From NCBI RefSeq assembly GCF_037101375.1, contig NZ_AP029019.1, positions 2,542,001 through 2,606,000 on the forward strand: 64,000 bases of DNA, written 5' to 3'. The notes under the pieces were generated by a model. The model had not been told where the DNA came from and did no database searches. It was given only the letters and a program-made list of their open reading frames with translations. The DNA is from Acidovorax sp. DW039. Its GTDB lineage: Bacteria > Pseudomonadota > Gammaproteobacteria > Burkholderiales > Burkholderiaceae_C. Position numbers and translations under genes: made by a program. Below are positions 8,583 to 17,557 of the stretch, piece by piece. How positions within the stretch are numbered: position 1 is the stretch's first letter; the number at the start of each line of letters is the position of its first letter.

Positions 8583-8948
8583 TCAGGACAGGACGAGAGG
8601 TGGGCCGCGCGGGGGCAGCGGGGCCCCCACCAAAGCGGCCAGGGTGGCTGCAACCACTGGGCGCAGTGCATGCGCCAGCGGCTGAGGGTGGGTGATGGCC
8701 GTCACGCTGATGGACGGTGGCGCGCTGAACTGAAGGCACAGAGGGCAGTCCAGCGCATGGTGGTTTTGCGGCGCAGCCTGGCCGCCATCATCGTTCAGCA
8801 CGACCAGCTTGGTCGCACCGGCGGTGGTGCAAACCAGCTCCATGGCTTGTGGATGAACCAGGGGGGACGCAACGGCAACACCCAGGGTGAGCATCAACCA
8901 CGCCAGAACCAGGCGGGCCAGCAGAGTGGATGTGCGCAGGCGTTGCAT
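8583..8948 (-). CDS. DUF2946 family protein (second copy)
   Basis: 121 aa from ATG 8948 (MQRLRTSTLLARLVLAWLML). N-terminal hydrophobic segment, then the C-P-L-C motif in ALDCPLCLQFSA and a His-containing stretch just before it (APQNHHALD). Same layout as the DUF2946 protein at 7655, with little sequence identity outside the motif, suggesting an old duplication. First gene of the leftward copper cluster. Confidence 0.68.
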   Translation of the reverse strand: MQRLRTSTLLARLVLAWLMLTLGVAVASPLVHPQAMELVCTTAGATKLVVLNDDGGQAAPQNHHALDCPLCLQFSAPPSISVTAITHPQPLAHALRPVVAATLAALVGAPLPPRGPPLVLS

Positions 8949-9067
8949 GCGCAGAATTATCGTCGCTAAAAGTACTGGCAGCGACAAGCCGAACCCAAGG
9001 CTTACCCCAAGTTGGCCGAGGTGAGGCGTTTTGTCCTTATCGAGGTGCCATCTGCCTCAAGGGGTTT

Positions 9068-9128
9068 TGTGCTATTAAAAATATAGCTTGTAGCGCTTTA
9101 TTGATAAGCGCTACAAGCCTTTTTTCTT
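9068..9128. repeat. Dispersed intergenic hairpin repeat, family A, copy 2
   Basis: GCTTGTAGCGCT and AGCGCTACAAGC are perfectly complementary 12-bp arms around TTATTGATA, followed by CTTTTTTCTT. This is the best-folded copy of the family and looks like a rho-independent terminator reading rightward; the reverse side is flanked by an A-rich tract (TTAAAAATATA). It separates the copper cluster from the end of the efflux operon and may terminate the latter. Confidence 0.7.
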
Positions 9129-9145
9129 CAAGCCTCAGCGGGCCT

Positions 9146-10810
9146 TCAATGCGCGCCAGCCGCTGCATCAGACCCCGCGCCGCCTGCCCTGGCGGGCCGT
9201 TTGGTCAGCCAGATCAGGCCGATCAGCGTGAGGAACAGGCCTGCGGAGCCGATGAAGATGTCATCAGCAGCGCGGGTGAAGGCCTGCTGATCAATCAGCC
9301 GGTTGATCTGCGCCAGCGCCTGCATTTGCGTGAGGCCCGAGGCCATCAGGCCGTCCAGCGTCTGTGCAAACACCCCCTGGCCCTGAATCAGCCCTTCGGT
9401 AAGGTGGGCGTGGTGCAGTGCTGCGCGGCTTTCCCACAGCGTGGTGGAAATCGACGTACCCATGGCCCCCGCTGTGATGCGCACAAAGTTGGACAGGCCC
9501 GCTGCTGCCGGAATGCGCTCTGGCGCAATACCCGCCAGCGTGATGGTGGTGAGCGGAATGAAGAAGAACGCCATGGCCGCACCCTGCAACAGCGTAGGGA
9601 TCAGGATGTGGATGAAGTCCGTCTGCACCGTGAACTGCGAACGCATCCACAGCACCGTACTGAACACGATGAACGCGCCCGTAGCCATGCGGCGGGGGTC
9701 CCACTGGCTCACCTTCTTGCCCACCAGCGGGGTCAGCAAAATGGCAAACACGCCCACGGGTGCCAGCGCCATGCCTGCGGTGGTGGCGGTGTAGCCCATC
9801 CACTGCTGCAGCCACAGGGGCAGCAGCACCACGTTCCCGAAGAACAGGGCATAGGCCACCGACAGCGCCAGCGCACCAAAAGTGAAGTTGCGGCCCTTGA
9901 AGAGCTTGAGGTCCACCACCGGGTGCTTCTCGGTCAGCTCCCACACCAGGAACACGGCAAACGCCACCACGGCAATGACGGCCATGGTGATGATCTCGCC
10001 TGAGGCAAACCAGTCCAGCTCCTTGCCCTTGTCCAGCATGAGCTGCAGCGCGCCTACCCACAGCACCAGCAGGGTCAGGCCCACGGTGTCGATCGGCAGC
10101 TTGCGGATGGGTGTTTCGCGCTTGCGGTAGATGCCCCAGGTGAGCAGACCCGCCAGCAGGCCCACTGGCACGTTGATGTAGAAGATCCACGGCCAGGAGA
10201 TGTTGTCGGTGATCCACCCACCCAAAAGCGGCCCCACCACGGGCGCGACCAGCGTCGTCACCCCCCAGAGCGCCAGGGCCGTGCCCGCCAGCGCGCGCGG
10301 GTAGCTGGCCAGCAGCAGGGTTTGGCTCAGCGGAATCATCGGCCCGGCGACCAGGCCCTGCAGCACGCGGAAGAACACCAGTGCCTCCAGCGACCAGGCA
10401 AACCCGCACAGCCACGAGGTAAGCACAAAGAGCAGCACGCTCATGGTGAACAGGCGCACCGCACCAAAGCGCTGGGTGAGCCAGCCCGTGAGCGGCACCG
10501 AGATGGCGTTGGCCACCCCAAAGCTGGTGATGACCCAGGTGCCCTGGTTGGGGCTGACGCCCAGGTCACCCGCAATGGCGGGGATGGAGACGTTGGCGAT
10601 GGACGAATCCAACACGTTCATGAACGTGGCCAGCGACAGGGACAAGGTGCCCAGCAGAAGGGCCGTGCCCTGCAGCGGTGGGTAGGCGGCGGGCGACCCC
10701 GGTGGGGCAGAAGGCGCGGGCGTTGCTGAAGGTGCCGAAGGCGCAGCACTGGCCGTGGCAGGACCGGTGCCCGAAGGCACTGCGTCAGCCGAAGGATTGG
10801 CGGTGGTCAT
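9146..10810 (-). CDS. DHA2-family MFS drug/H+ antiporter (EmrB-like)
   Basis: 554 aa, 14-TM drug:proton antiporter that exports toxic compounds through a tripartite pump. Family motifs are visible: LDSSIANVSIPAIAG near the first membrane segment and the antiporter motif ALWGVTTLVAPVVGPLLGGW. An unusual 45-residue Ala/Pro/Ser-rich extension precedes TM1. It follows the membrane-fusion gene by 12 bp, so it is the last gene of the marR-OMF-emrA-emrB operon. Substrate unknown. Confidence 0.9.
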   Translation of the reverse strand: MTTANPSADAVPSGTGPATASAAPSAPSATPAPSAPPGSPAAYPPLQGTALLLGTLSLSLATFMNVLDSSIANVSIPAIAGDLGVSPNQGTWVITSFGVANAISVPLTGWLTQRFGAVRLFTMSVLLFVLTSWLCGFAWSLEALVFFRVLQGLVAGPMIPLSQTLLLASYPRALAGTALALWGVTTLVAPVVGPLLGGWITDNISWPWIFYINVPVGLLAGLLTWGIYRKRETPIRKLPIDTVGLTLLVLWVGALQLMLDKGKELDWFASGEIITMAVIAVVAFAVFLVWELTEKHPVVDLKLFKGRNFTFGALALSVAYALFFGNVVLLPLWLQQWMGYTATTAGMALAPVGVFAILLTPLVGKKVSQWDPRRMATGAFIVFSTVLWMRSQFTVQTDFIHILIPTLLQGAAMAFFFIPLTTITLAGIAPERIPAAAGLSNFVRITAGAMGTSISTTLWESRAALHHAHLTEGLIQGQGVFAQTLDGLMASGLTQMQALAQINRLIDQQAFTRAADDIFIGSAGLFLTLIGLIWLTKRPARAGGAGSDAAAGAH

Positions 10811-10822
10811 GTGGTGCCCCGC

Positions 10823-12151
10823 TTACTGCACCACAGGGGCTTGCACTGCGGGTTGGGTGGGGGCAGATGCATGCTTTTGCGCTTGGGGAGCAGCGGCCTG
10901 TGCATGGCTCTTGTTGCCTGAAGCGGCTGCTGACGGTGCGGAGGCCAGTGCCTTGCGCCCCAGGTTGGCGGCAATGATGTGGGCCACTTCGTCGTCAGCG
11001 GCCTTGAACTGCTCATCGAACACAGCGGTGGCGGCCACGGGGGTGGTGCGCAGGGTGTCGGCCAGGGTCTTGCCGCTCTGGTCGGCCGTGTCCACCTTCA
11101 CATCCATCGACAGGCCCACGCGCAGCGGGTGCTCGGCCACTTCCTTCGGGTCCAGCGCAATGCGCACGGGCACGCGCTGCACCACCTTGATCCAGTTGCC
11201 TGTGGCGTTCTGGGCGGGCAGCAGTGCAAAGGCCGCGCCCGTGCCAGCGCCCAGGCCTGTGACGGTGCCGTGGTAGACGACCTTGGTGCCGTATACATCG
11301 GCTTCCAGCTCTGCAGGCTGGCCGATGCGCAGGTTTTGCAGCTGGCTTTCCTTGAAATTGGCGTCCACCCACAGGTCATGCAGGGGCACCAGCGTCATCA
11401 GCGGGGCACCGGCCTGCACGCGCTGGCCCACCTGCACACCACGCTTGGCTACATGCCCATCCAGCGGGGCGATCAGCTGGGCGCGCTGCACGGCCAGATA
11501 CGCCTCGCGCACACGGGCTGCGGCGCGCTGCACGTTGGGGTGCTGCTCCACCGATGTGCCTTCGGTCTGGGTCTGGCTGGCGGCCAGTTGCTCTTGCGCC
11601 GCCACAACGGCGGCCTGGGCGGCGGCCACGGTGCTCTTGGCAGCAGCCAGCTGGGCATTGGCGTGCTGGAATTCTTCCTTGCCCACGGCACCGCTGGCCA
11701 TCAGCGGGGCGCGGCGGTTCACGTCTTCCTGCATGCGGGCTGCGTCGGCCTGGGCACGGCCCAGGTCGGCGCTGCGCAGGCTCACCTGGGCCTTGAGGGT
11801 GGAGTTGTTGGCAAACAGCGTGCGCACTTCACGCACGGTTTGCGCAAGCTGGGCTTCTGCCTGCTCCAGAGCCACGCGGGCGTCGGCCGGGTCCAGCTTG
11901 ACGAGCAACTGGCCTGCCTTCACGTAGTCGGTATCGTCCGCGCCAATGGAAACCACGGTGCCGCCGATCTGCGGCGTGATCTGCACCACATTGCCCGCCA
12001 CGTAGGCGTTGTCGGTCGTTTCCACATGGCGGCCGTTGGCCCAGTGCCAGCCACCCCAGCCGAGGGCGGCGATGGCCACGGCAGCGGCGATGAGGGTGAG
12101 GCCCCGGCGGCGGGCAGTGTTGGCTTCTTGAGAGGTGAGAGGTTCGCTCAT
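10823..12151 (-). CDS. HlyD/EmrA-type membrane fusion protein
   Basis: 442 aa periplasmic adaptor linking the inner-membrane EmrB-like pump to the outer-membrane channel. One N-terminal TM (LTLIAAAVAIAALGWGGWHW), a biotinyl-lipoyl half motif (ETTDNAYVAGNVVQITPQIGG), a long alpha-helical hairpin rich in Ala/Gln (about 95-210) and the second lipoyl half (IAPLDGHVAKRGVQVGQRV). An Ala/Gln/His-rich tail after residue 390 is atypical. Operon member between the OMF and EmrB-like genes. Confidence 0.9.
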   Translation of the reverse strand: MSEPLTSQEANTARRRGLTLIAAAVAIAALGWGGWHWANGRHVETTDNAYVAGNVVQITPQIGGTVVSIGADDTDYVKAGQLLVKLDPADARVALEQAEAQLAQTVREVRTLFANNSTLKAQVSLRSADLGRAQADAARMQEDVNRRAPLMASGAVGKEEFQHANAQLAAAKSTVAAAQAAVVAAQEQLAASQTQTEGTSVEQHPNVQRAAARVREAYLAVQRAQLIAPLDGHVAKRGVQVGQRVQAGAPLMTLVPLHDLWVDANFKESQLQNLRIGQPAELEADVYGTKVVYHGTVTGLGAGTGAAFALLPAQNATGNWIKVVQRVPVRIALDPKEVAEHPLRVGLSMDVKVDTADQSGKTLADTLRTTPVAATAVFDEQFKAADDEVAHIIAANLGRKALASAPSAAASGNKSHAQAAAPQAQKHASAPTQPAVQAPVVQ

Positions 12152-12202
12152 GATGTGTTCTTTCAGGAATGGTGGGGGTCAGGCAGTGACGCGATCAGTG
12201 GA

Positions 12203-13744
12203 TCAGTGGGCGGCTGCGGTGATGACTGCTTGGGTGGTGGCGGTGCCAGCGGCGGCTGTTTGCAGCGTGTCTGTGTTGTCGGTCCAGCCGCCGCCCAGCG
12301 CCTTCATCAGCACCAGACGGGTGTCGAGCTGGCGCGCACGCAGGTCTACTGCCAGGCGGCGCTGGGCCAGCACCTGGCTTTCGGTGCTGAGCACCACCAG
12401 GTAGCTGCCCAGCCCTGCGCGGTAGCGGTCTTGCGCAAAGCGGTAGGCTTTTTCGGCGCTGGCCACGGCATCGTCCTGCAGGGCCTGCTGGCGTGCGAGT
12501 GACTGGATGGACGCCATGGCATCGCCTGCTTCCTTCACGGCATCCAGCACTGCGCCGTTGTACTGGGCGATGGCTGCGTCCAGCTCTGCCTCACGGCCAC
12601 CCAGCTGGGCGCGCAGGCGGCCACCGTCAAAAATGGGCAAGCGCAGGGCGGGCGTCACGCCCATCTGGCGCGAGCTGCCGTTGAACAGTTTGTCCAGCCC
12701 CAGAGAGTTGAGGCCGATGAACGCGCCGATGTTGATGTTGGGATAGAACTCGGTGCGCGCACTCTTCACACCCTGGGTGGCGGCTTCCACACGCCAGCGG
12801 GCGGCCACCACATCGGGGCGGCGGCCCAGCAGGTCGGCGCCCAGTTCCTGCGGCACAGAGGCAGATTGCAGCAGCTCCATGCGCGGGGTCAGCTGGGGCA
12901 GGGCGTCCGGGGCCTGGCCTGTCAGCACGGCCAGCTGGCGTCGCGCCAGGGTGATTTGTTCGTCCAGCGCCTCAATTTGCGTGCGTGCATCGGGCACGGC
13001 ACCCTGGGCCTGGGTCAGCTCTACCTGGCTGTCCAGCCCGGCTGCGGTGCGTTCTTGCGTCAGGCGGCGCTGCTCTTCGCGCTGCTCCAGAGCACGCACG
13101 GCCACGTCGCGCTGGGCCACCAGCCGTGCCAGCCCTACATAGCTGCGCCCCACCTGCATGGCCAAGGTGTTGGCGGCGGCGGCGGCATCGGCCTGCGCAG
13201 CACGGGCCTGGCCCAGGGCGGCCTGCAGTTCAGCCGCATGCTGGCCGAAGAAGTCGGGCGACCAGCTCAGCGTGGTTTGCACCGTGCCGCTGTTGTACAC
13301 GTTGCCAGCCACCGGCGCAGGCACCAGGCCGTTAGCGCTGTAGCGTTGCCGGCTGGCATCTGCACTCAACGCCACCTGGGGGCCGTTGGCGGCTTCTCGC
13401 ACCTGGCTCAGGGCAATGGCCTGCTCCACCCGTGCGCGGCTCACTGCCAGGCTGGGGCTGCCTTGCAAGGCCGTGTCCACCAGCGTGTTGAGCTGTTCAT
13501 CGCCCAAGGTCTTCCACCACTGGGCCGGTGCCACGGTTTCGGTGGTGGTGGCTTTCAGGCCTGCGGCGGCGGGGCTAGTTTGCGCAAGCGGTGTGTGGGC
13601 AGCGCCTGGGCTGGCGCAGCCCACCAGCAGCAGGGCCGCAGCCAAGGCAATGGCAGACACCACCAGATGCGCCGCCACGGCGGAGCGGGTGGACACCGCT
13701 GCAGCAGCGGTTGGGTTGAAAGAGGCTTGTTGGTAAGCGGTCAT
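12203..13744 (-). CDS. NodT/OprM-type outer-membrane efflux lipoprotein
   Basis: 513 aa from ATG 13744. N-terminal hydrophobic segment ending in a lipobox (LLVGC), then WWKTLGDEQLNTLVDTAL, typical of the NodT/OprM family, and two TolC repeats with long coiled-coil helices (AELQAALGQARAAQADAAAAANTLA and a matching later region). It forms the outer-membrane duct of the tripartite pump. Starts 38 bp after the marR stop; the upstream in-frame extension overlaps marR and is rejected. Confidence 0.9.
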   Translation of the reverse strand: MTAYQQASFNPTAAAAVSTRSAVAAHLVVSAIALAAALLLVGCASPGAAHTPLAQTSPAAAGLKATTTETVAPAQWWKTLGDEQLNTLVDTALQGSPSLAVSRARVEQAIALSQVREAANGPQVALSADASRQRYSANGLVPAPVAGNVYNSGTVQTTLSWSPDFFGQHAAELQAALGQARAAQADAAAAANTLAMQVGRSYVGLARLVAQRDVAVRALEQREEQRRLTQERTAAGLDSQVELTQAQGAVPDARTQIEALDEQITLARRQLAVLTGQAPDALPQLTPRMELLQSASVPQELGADLLGRRPDVVAARWRVEAATQGVKSARTEFYPNINIGAFIGLNSLGLDKLFNGSSRQMGVTPALRLPIFDGGRLRAQLGGREAELDAAIAQYNGAVLDAVKEAGDAMASIQSLARQQALQDDAVASAEKAYRFAQDRYRAGLGSYLVVLSTESQVLAQRRLAVDLRARQLDTRLVLMKALGGGWTDNTDTLQTAAAGTATTQAVITAAAH

Positions 13745-13782
13745 GGAAATCTCCGGTCTTGGGAGGCGATAGGGCAGGGGGA

Positions 13783-14319
13783 TCACTCCTGCGGGTTGCT
13801 GTCTTCTGGCGGGGTTTGCTGGCGCATGGCTTCTCCGTTGGCCAGCATGCGGCGCAGCATGCTCAGGAAGAGTTGCCACTCTTCACGGCTGAACCCCTTG
13901 AGGTGGCCGTTGAGCACATCGGCCAGCACAGGCGGCACCAGCGCTGCGGTGCGTTGCCCCTCGGGTGTCAGCTTCACATGCACCACACGGCGGTCTACCG
14001 TGGAGCGCTCGCGCACCAGCAGGCCCTTGGCTTCCATGCGGTCGAGCGAGCGCGTCATGGAGGCGGGGTCTGTCTCCAGCTCACGCGCCAGATAGGCCAC
14101 GGTGGCTTGTCCGGCCAGGGCGATCTTGAACAGCGGCAGCCACTGCGCGTAGGTCAGCTCATGCACAGAGAGCTGCGCATCGGCCTGGGTGCGCACCGAC
14201 GACATGACCTTGCGCATCAGGTACCCAATGCTGTTCTCAGGCTGCAGATGGTCGGGGTGGTAGAGCTGCTCTGCGCTGTAGAAAACGGCAGAGGGCTCGG
14301 GAGAGGACGAAGAAGTCAT
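13783..14319 (-). CDS. MarR-family repressor of the efflux operon
   Basis: 178 aa. Central winged-helix region with LTYAQWLPLFKIALAGQATVAYLARELETDPASMTRSLDRMEAKGLLVRE and the wing VDRRVVHVKLTPEGQ. First gene of the operon with OMF, EmrA-like and EmrB-like genes. The ATG is separated by a single base from a 16-bp-arm palindrome, so autorepression by occlusion of the promoter and translation-initiation region is likely. No room is left for a Shine-Dalgarno outside the palindrome, so either the message is leaderless or the start lies a few codons downstream. Confidence 0.9.
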   Translation of the reverse strand: MTSSSSPEPSAVFYSAEQLYHPDHLQPENSIGYLMRKVMSSVRTQADAQLSVHELTYAQWLPLFKIALAGQATVAYLARELETDPASMTRSLDRMEAKGLLVRERSTVDRRVVHVKLTPEGQRTAALVPPVLADVLNGHLKGFSREEWQLFLSMLRRMLANGEAMRQQTPPEDSNPQE

Positions 14320-14320
14320 G

Positions 14321-14358
14321 GCCCAGACAATAATTGACTAGACAATTATTGTCTGGGC
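14321..14358. promoter_or_regulatory. MarR operator, 16-bp perfect inverted repeat
   Basis: GCCCAGACAATAATTG (14321-14336), a 6-bp spacer ACTAGA, then CAATTATTGTCTGGGC (14343-14358). The arms are perfect complements and contain the AT-rich CAATTATTG core expected for MarR-type sites. Its edge lies 1 bp from the marR ATG at 14319. It is the only extended palindrome in the 163 bp between marR and the NTF2-like gene. Confidence 0.85.
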
Positions 14359-14482
14359 ATTCAAAAAAGACCGTAGACGCTTGAGGGGAATTGGCGAGGT
14401 GCGCTGACGCCTTCACCCAGCGCTTTGTGAGCGCCACGGCTGGGGCAGGTCAGGCCCGCCATTGAACTTTGAAGATCGCAAA

Positions 14483-14890
14483 TCAATCGGGTGCGTATTT
14501 GTCCCCCACCTGTTCGCGCAGCGGATGCGTGTCGTACAGGATGTTCATCTCGCGGATGCGGTGGCTTCCCGCATCAAAGCTGAACACGTCCACACAGGTA
14601 AAGGTCACCTCCCGGCCGTCGTTCAAAGTCCAGTCGTAACGAAAGTACGCCGCCACGCGGGTGGGGCCTGGGGCCGCCGACTGCACGGATTCAAAAAGGT
14701 CGAGCACCGTGATCACGCTGGCGCCGGAAGCCTGTGCCAGTTTGCGAAAGAAGTCGCCCGCACGCATGTGGCCCAGAAAAGGGGAGAGCACCTGGCCGTC
14801 TTCCTCAAAACAGGCAATCAGGCCCTCGGTGTTGCTGGTGTGCAGGTGATGCAGATAGGTTTTGACGGTTTCTATGGGGCGCGAAGTCAT
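14483..14890 (-). CDS. NTF2/SnoaL-like protein
   Basis: 135 aa from ATG 14890, preceded by AGGAG at 5-nt spacing. Matches the NTF2-like fold by pattern: an N-terminal helix followed by E-E-D-G (TYLHHLHTSNTEGLIACFEEDGQVLSPFLGH), a central helix ending near FFRKLAQ, and C-terminal strands (RVAAYFRYDWTLNDGREVTFTCVDVFSFD, IREMNILYD). Such proteins are small enzymes or ligand binders; no reaction can be assigned. It is divergent from the LysR gene at 14989, which may regulate it. Confidence 0.75.
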   Translation of the reverse strand: MTSRPIETVKTYLHHLHTSNTEGLIACFEEDGQVLSPFLGHMRAGDFFRKLAQASGASVITVLDLFESVQSAAPGPTRVAAYFRYDWTLNDGREVTFTCVDVFSFDAGSHRIREMNILYDTHPLREQVGDKYAPD

Positions 14891-14988
14891 CTGGGCTCCT
14901 GAGTCTGAAAGTGAAAGGGAACCCCGAGCATCCGTGCCCGTGCTCTCGCATTCAAGCCACAATGGCTGCCAACTCATAAAAGCTGTTT

Positions 14989-15909
14989 ATGTATTTGCGC
15001 TACCTGCAGTACCTTCAGGCGGTGGTGGAGCACGGGTCTTTCGCCCAGGCTGCGCATGCGTGTGGCGTGTCTCAACCCGCAGTGAGCCATGGCATGAAGG
15101 TGTTGCAAAGCCAGTGGAACGAGCCCTTGCTGCTGCGCGAAGGGCGCCGCTACATCCCCACGCCACTGGGCCGCAAGCTGGCGTTGCAGGCAGCCCACCT
15201 GCATGCACAGATGTCGGCACTGGGGCCCCAGCCCATAGCGGTGCAGCCCGACACCACGGTGCTGCGCGTGGGGCTGACCGCGTCTGCCGCGCTGGTGTGT
15301 GGCCCTGCTCTTTACTCTGGCTGGTGCCAGCCAGACCGCAGCCGCACCCTGGAGATGGCGACTGGCCATGAAGGTGAATTGCTGGCCGCCCTGCTGCAGG
15401 GCCAGTGGCACGCCGTCATTGCCCCGCGCCCCCGCCACTTTGATCACCCGGACCTTACGGTGCAGGAGCTCTATCGCCTGAACCCCCAGATCTATGCGCG
15501 CAAGCGGCACCCGCTGGCGGCTGCAAACTCCCTTGCCCAACTGCAAGGGGCCGACTGGGCTTGCGTGGGCTCGGCGGTGAGCGGCCCAGTGGATGTGCTG
15601 GCTGAGGCGCATCAGGTGCGCGGCCTGCCACCACCTCGCACGGTGGTGCGTTGTGCCGACTTTGCCAGCATGGCGCAGCTGGTGGCGCAGACCGACCTGC
15701 TCGCCGTGGTGCCGCATCCGTCCCTTCTCGGATCGGCAGCGGGCCAGCTGCGAGCATTGCGGCTGAACGAGTCGCTGCCGCTTTACAGCATGGGTTTGTT
15801 CACCCTGCGCCATTCGGGGCCCACCATGCCGGCATCCGTGTTGGCTGCACTGCGATCCGTGACCAAGGCTCATGATGAGCCGAGAGACGACCCGCCGCCT
15901 GTTGGCTGA
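14989..15909 (+). CDS. LysR-family transcriptional regulator
   Basis: 306 aa. N-terminal HTH (YLQAVVEHGSFAQAAHACGVSQPAVSHGMKVLQSQW) and effector domain from about residue 85 (VLRVGLTASAALV). Its start is 98 bp from the divergent NTF2-like gene and its stop is 85 bp before the M20 peptidase start. Either neighbour could be the target. Confidence 0.88.
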   Translation: MYLRYLQYLQAVVEHGSFAQAAHACGVSQPAVSHGMKVLQSQWNEPLLLREGRRYIPTPLGRKLALQAAHLHAQMSALGPQPIAVQPDTTVLRVGLTASAALVCGPALYSGWCQPDRSRTLEMATGHEGELLAALLQGQWHAVIAPRPRHFDHPDLTVQELYRLNPQIYARKRHPLAAANSLAQLQGADWACVGSAVSGPVDVLAEAHQVRGLPPPRTVVRCADFASMAQLVAQTDLLAVVPHPSLLGSAAGQLRALRLNESLPLYSMGLFTLRHSGPTMPASVLAALRSVTKAHDEPRDDPPPVG

Positions 15910-15994
15910 AATTTTTCATTCGGCATATTTTTTGCAACGAGCATTGCAAGAAACCATAATGGCATTTCCACTCCCTACCTTGAGGCCTCTCCCC

Positions 15995-17293
15995 ATGCAA
16001 CGTTTGCCCTCCGCCCGTCCACTTGTTCGCCCATTGATCGCATCGCTCTCGCTGGCATTTGCTTTTTCCTTTGCCTCGGCCGTGCACGCCGCTCCCGTGG
16101 CAGAAGTCCATGCTCTGGCCCAGAAAGAGCAGCAACCGCTGCTCGACACCCTGCGAGACCTGGTCCATATCGAGTCGGGCAGCAAAGACATTGAAGGCCT
16201 GAACCAGATTGCTGACCGCATTGCCAGCCAGCTCAAGCAACTGGGTGGAACGGTGGAGGTGCTGCAGACCAGCGACATTTACCGCCTGGACGACACGCCC
16301 GAGAAGGTGGGCCCTGCGGTGCAGGCCGTTTTCAAGGGCTCGGGCACCAAGAAGATCATGCTGATTGCGCACATGGACACGGTTTACCTCAAGGGCATGC
16401 TCAAGGGCCAGCCTTTCCGCATTGAGGGCGACAAGGCCTACGGTTTGGGCATTGCCGACGACAAGCAGGGCGTGGCGCTGATCCTGCATACGGTGGCCTT
16501 GCTGCAAAAGCTCAATTTCAAGGAATACGGCACCCTCACCGTGCTGATCAATGGCGACGAGGAAATCAGCTCCCCAGGCTGGCGCAGCACCATCACCCGT
16601 GTGGCTGCAGATCAGGACGCAGTGTTTTCGTTTGAAGGCGGCGGCACCGACGGCAGCCTGCGCCTGGCCACCAGCGGCATTGGCGCTGCCTACCTCACCG
16701 TGCAGGGCAAGGCATCGCATGCCGGGGCCAAGCCTGAGGACGGGGTGAACGCCCTGTATGAACTCTCTCACCAGTTGCTGCAGATGAAGGACCTCTCGAA
16801 GACCGACGAGGGACTCAAGCTGAACTGGACCGTCTCCAAGGCAGGCACCAATCGCAACGTCATTCCTGCCGAAGCCACTGCCCAGGCCGATGCCCGCGCT
16901 TTGCGTGTAGCCGATTTCGATGGCCTGGAGAAAAACCTGCAGGAGAAAGTGAAAACCAGGCTCCTGCCAGCCTCCAAGGTGGATGTGAAGTTTGAAGTGC
17001 GCCGCCCGCCGCTGGAAGCCAACGAGGCCTCTCGCCGCGTGGCAGGGTATGGCAAGGTCATCTACCAGGAACTGGGCATGTCGCTGAACGTGGTGGAAAA
17101 GGCCACGGGCGGCGGCACGGACGCCGCCTTCGCAGCTCTCAAGACCAAGGGCGCTGTGGTGGAGGGCATGGGGTTGTCTGGCTACGGCGCGCACTCCAAC
17201 GATGCAGAGTACGTGCAGCTCAACACCATCGTGCCGCGCCTGTACCTTGCCACGCGCATGGTGATGGACATCTCCCGCGGTGTGCTGAAGTGA
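15995..17293 (+). CDS. Secreted M20-family zinc peptidase, glutamate carboxypeptidase type
   Basis: 432 aa. Close in pattern to carboxypeptidase G2-type enzymes that cleave C-terminal glutamate from folates and peptides. Signal peptide at the start (PLIASLSLAFAFSFASAVHA). Zinc-site segments: AHMDTVY (His and Asp), GLGIADDKQGVALIL, INGDEEISSPG (catalytic and metal Glu), and the C-terminal GAHSNDAEYV. The dimerisation domain includes GKASHAGAKPEDGVNA. Start 15995 is preferred because GAGG lies 9 nt upstream and it begins a standard signal peptide; ATG 15959 is also possible. Terminator hairpin follows at 17325. Confidence 0.88.
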   Translation: MQRLPSARPLVRPLIASLSLAFAFSFASAVHAAPVAEVHALAQKEQQPLLDTLRDLVHIESGSKDIEGLNQIADRIASQLKQLGGTVEVLQTSDIYRLDDTPEKVGPAVQAVFKGSGTKKIMLIAHMDTVYLKGMLKGQPFRIEGDKAYGLGIADDKQGVALILHTVALLQKLNFKEYGTLTVLINGDEEISSPGWRSTITRVAADQDAVFSFEGGGTDGSLRLATSGIGAAYLTVQGKASHAGAKPEDGVNALYELSHQLLQMKDLSKTDEGLKLNWTVSKAGTNRNVIPAEATAQADARALRVADFDGLEKNLQEKVKTRLLPASKVDVKFEVRRPPLEANEASRRVAGYGKVIYQELGMSLNVVEKATGGGTDAAFAALKTKGAVVEGMGLSGYGAHSNDAEYVQLNTIVPRLYLATRMVMDISRGVLK

Positions 17294-17324
17294 TCTGAGC
17301 GGGCTCTTACGCCTCGCACGCCAC

Positions 17325-17362
17325 AGCCCCAACCACGCGCCGTGGTCGGGGCTTTGTTGTTT
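17325..17362 (+). terminator. Rho-independent terminator after the M20 peptidase
   Basis: AGCCCC-a-ACCACG, a short CGC loop, then CGTGGT-c-GGGGCT followed by TTGTTGTTTCT. The stem is 12 bp with one internal mismatch and lies 32 bp after the peptidase stop codon. Confidence 0.85.
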
Positions 17363-17401
17363 CTGGGACAGCGCCGCCAGGCAAGCACGCAGGAATTTGC
17401 T

Positions 17402-17463
17402 TCAAAAATGATAGCTGCTTGCGCTTATATAGTAAGTGCTAGGGCTTGTTTTCATCATTTTTC
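17402..17463. repeat. Dispersed intergenic hairpin repeat, family A, copy 3
   Basis: TGATAGCTGCTTGCGCTTA, then AAGTGCTAGGGCTTG and a T-rich end (CATCATTTTTCATC). Shares the TGATAGCTGCTTGCGCT core with copies at 3180 and, inverted, 22690. Located between the M20 terminator and the Sel1-repeat gene. Confidence 0.65.
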
Positions 17464-17557
17464 ATCGCGATAGGGCGGCATGGAAGCCGTGCCATCGCAC
17501 CGGCCTTGCCCCCTAGAATCCCGCGCCACAAGCCAACTAAAAGCACCTGGGAGGGCC

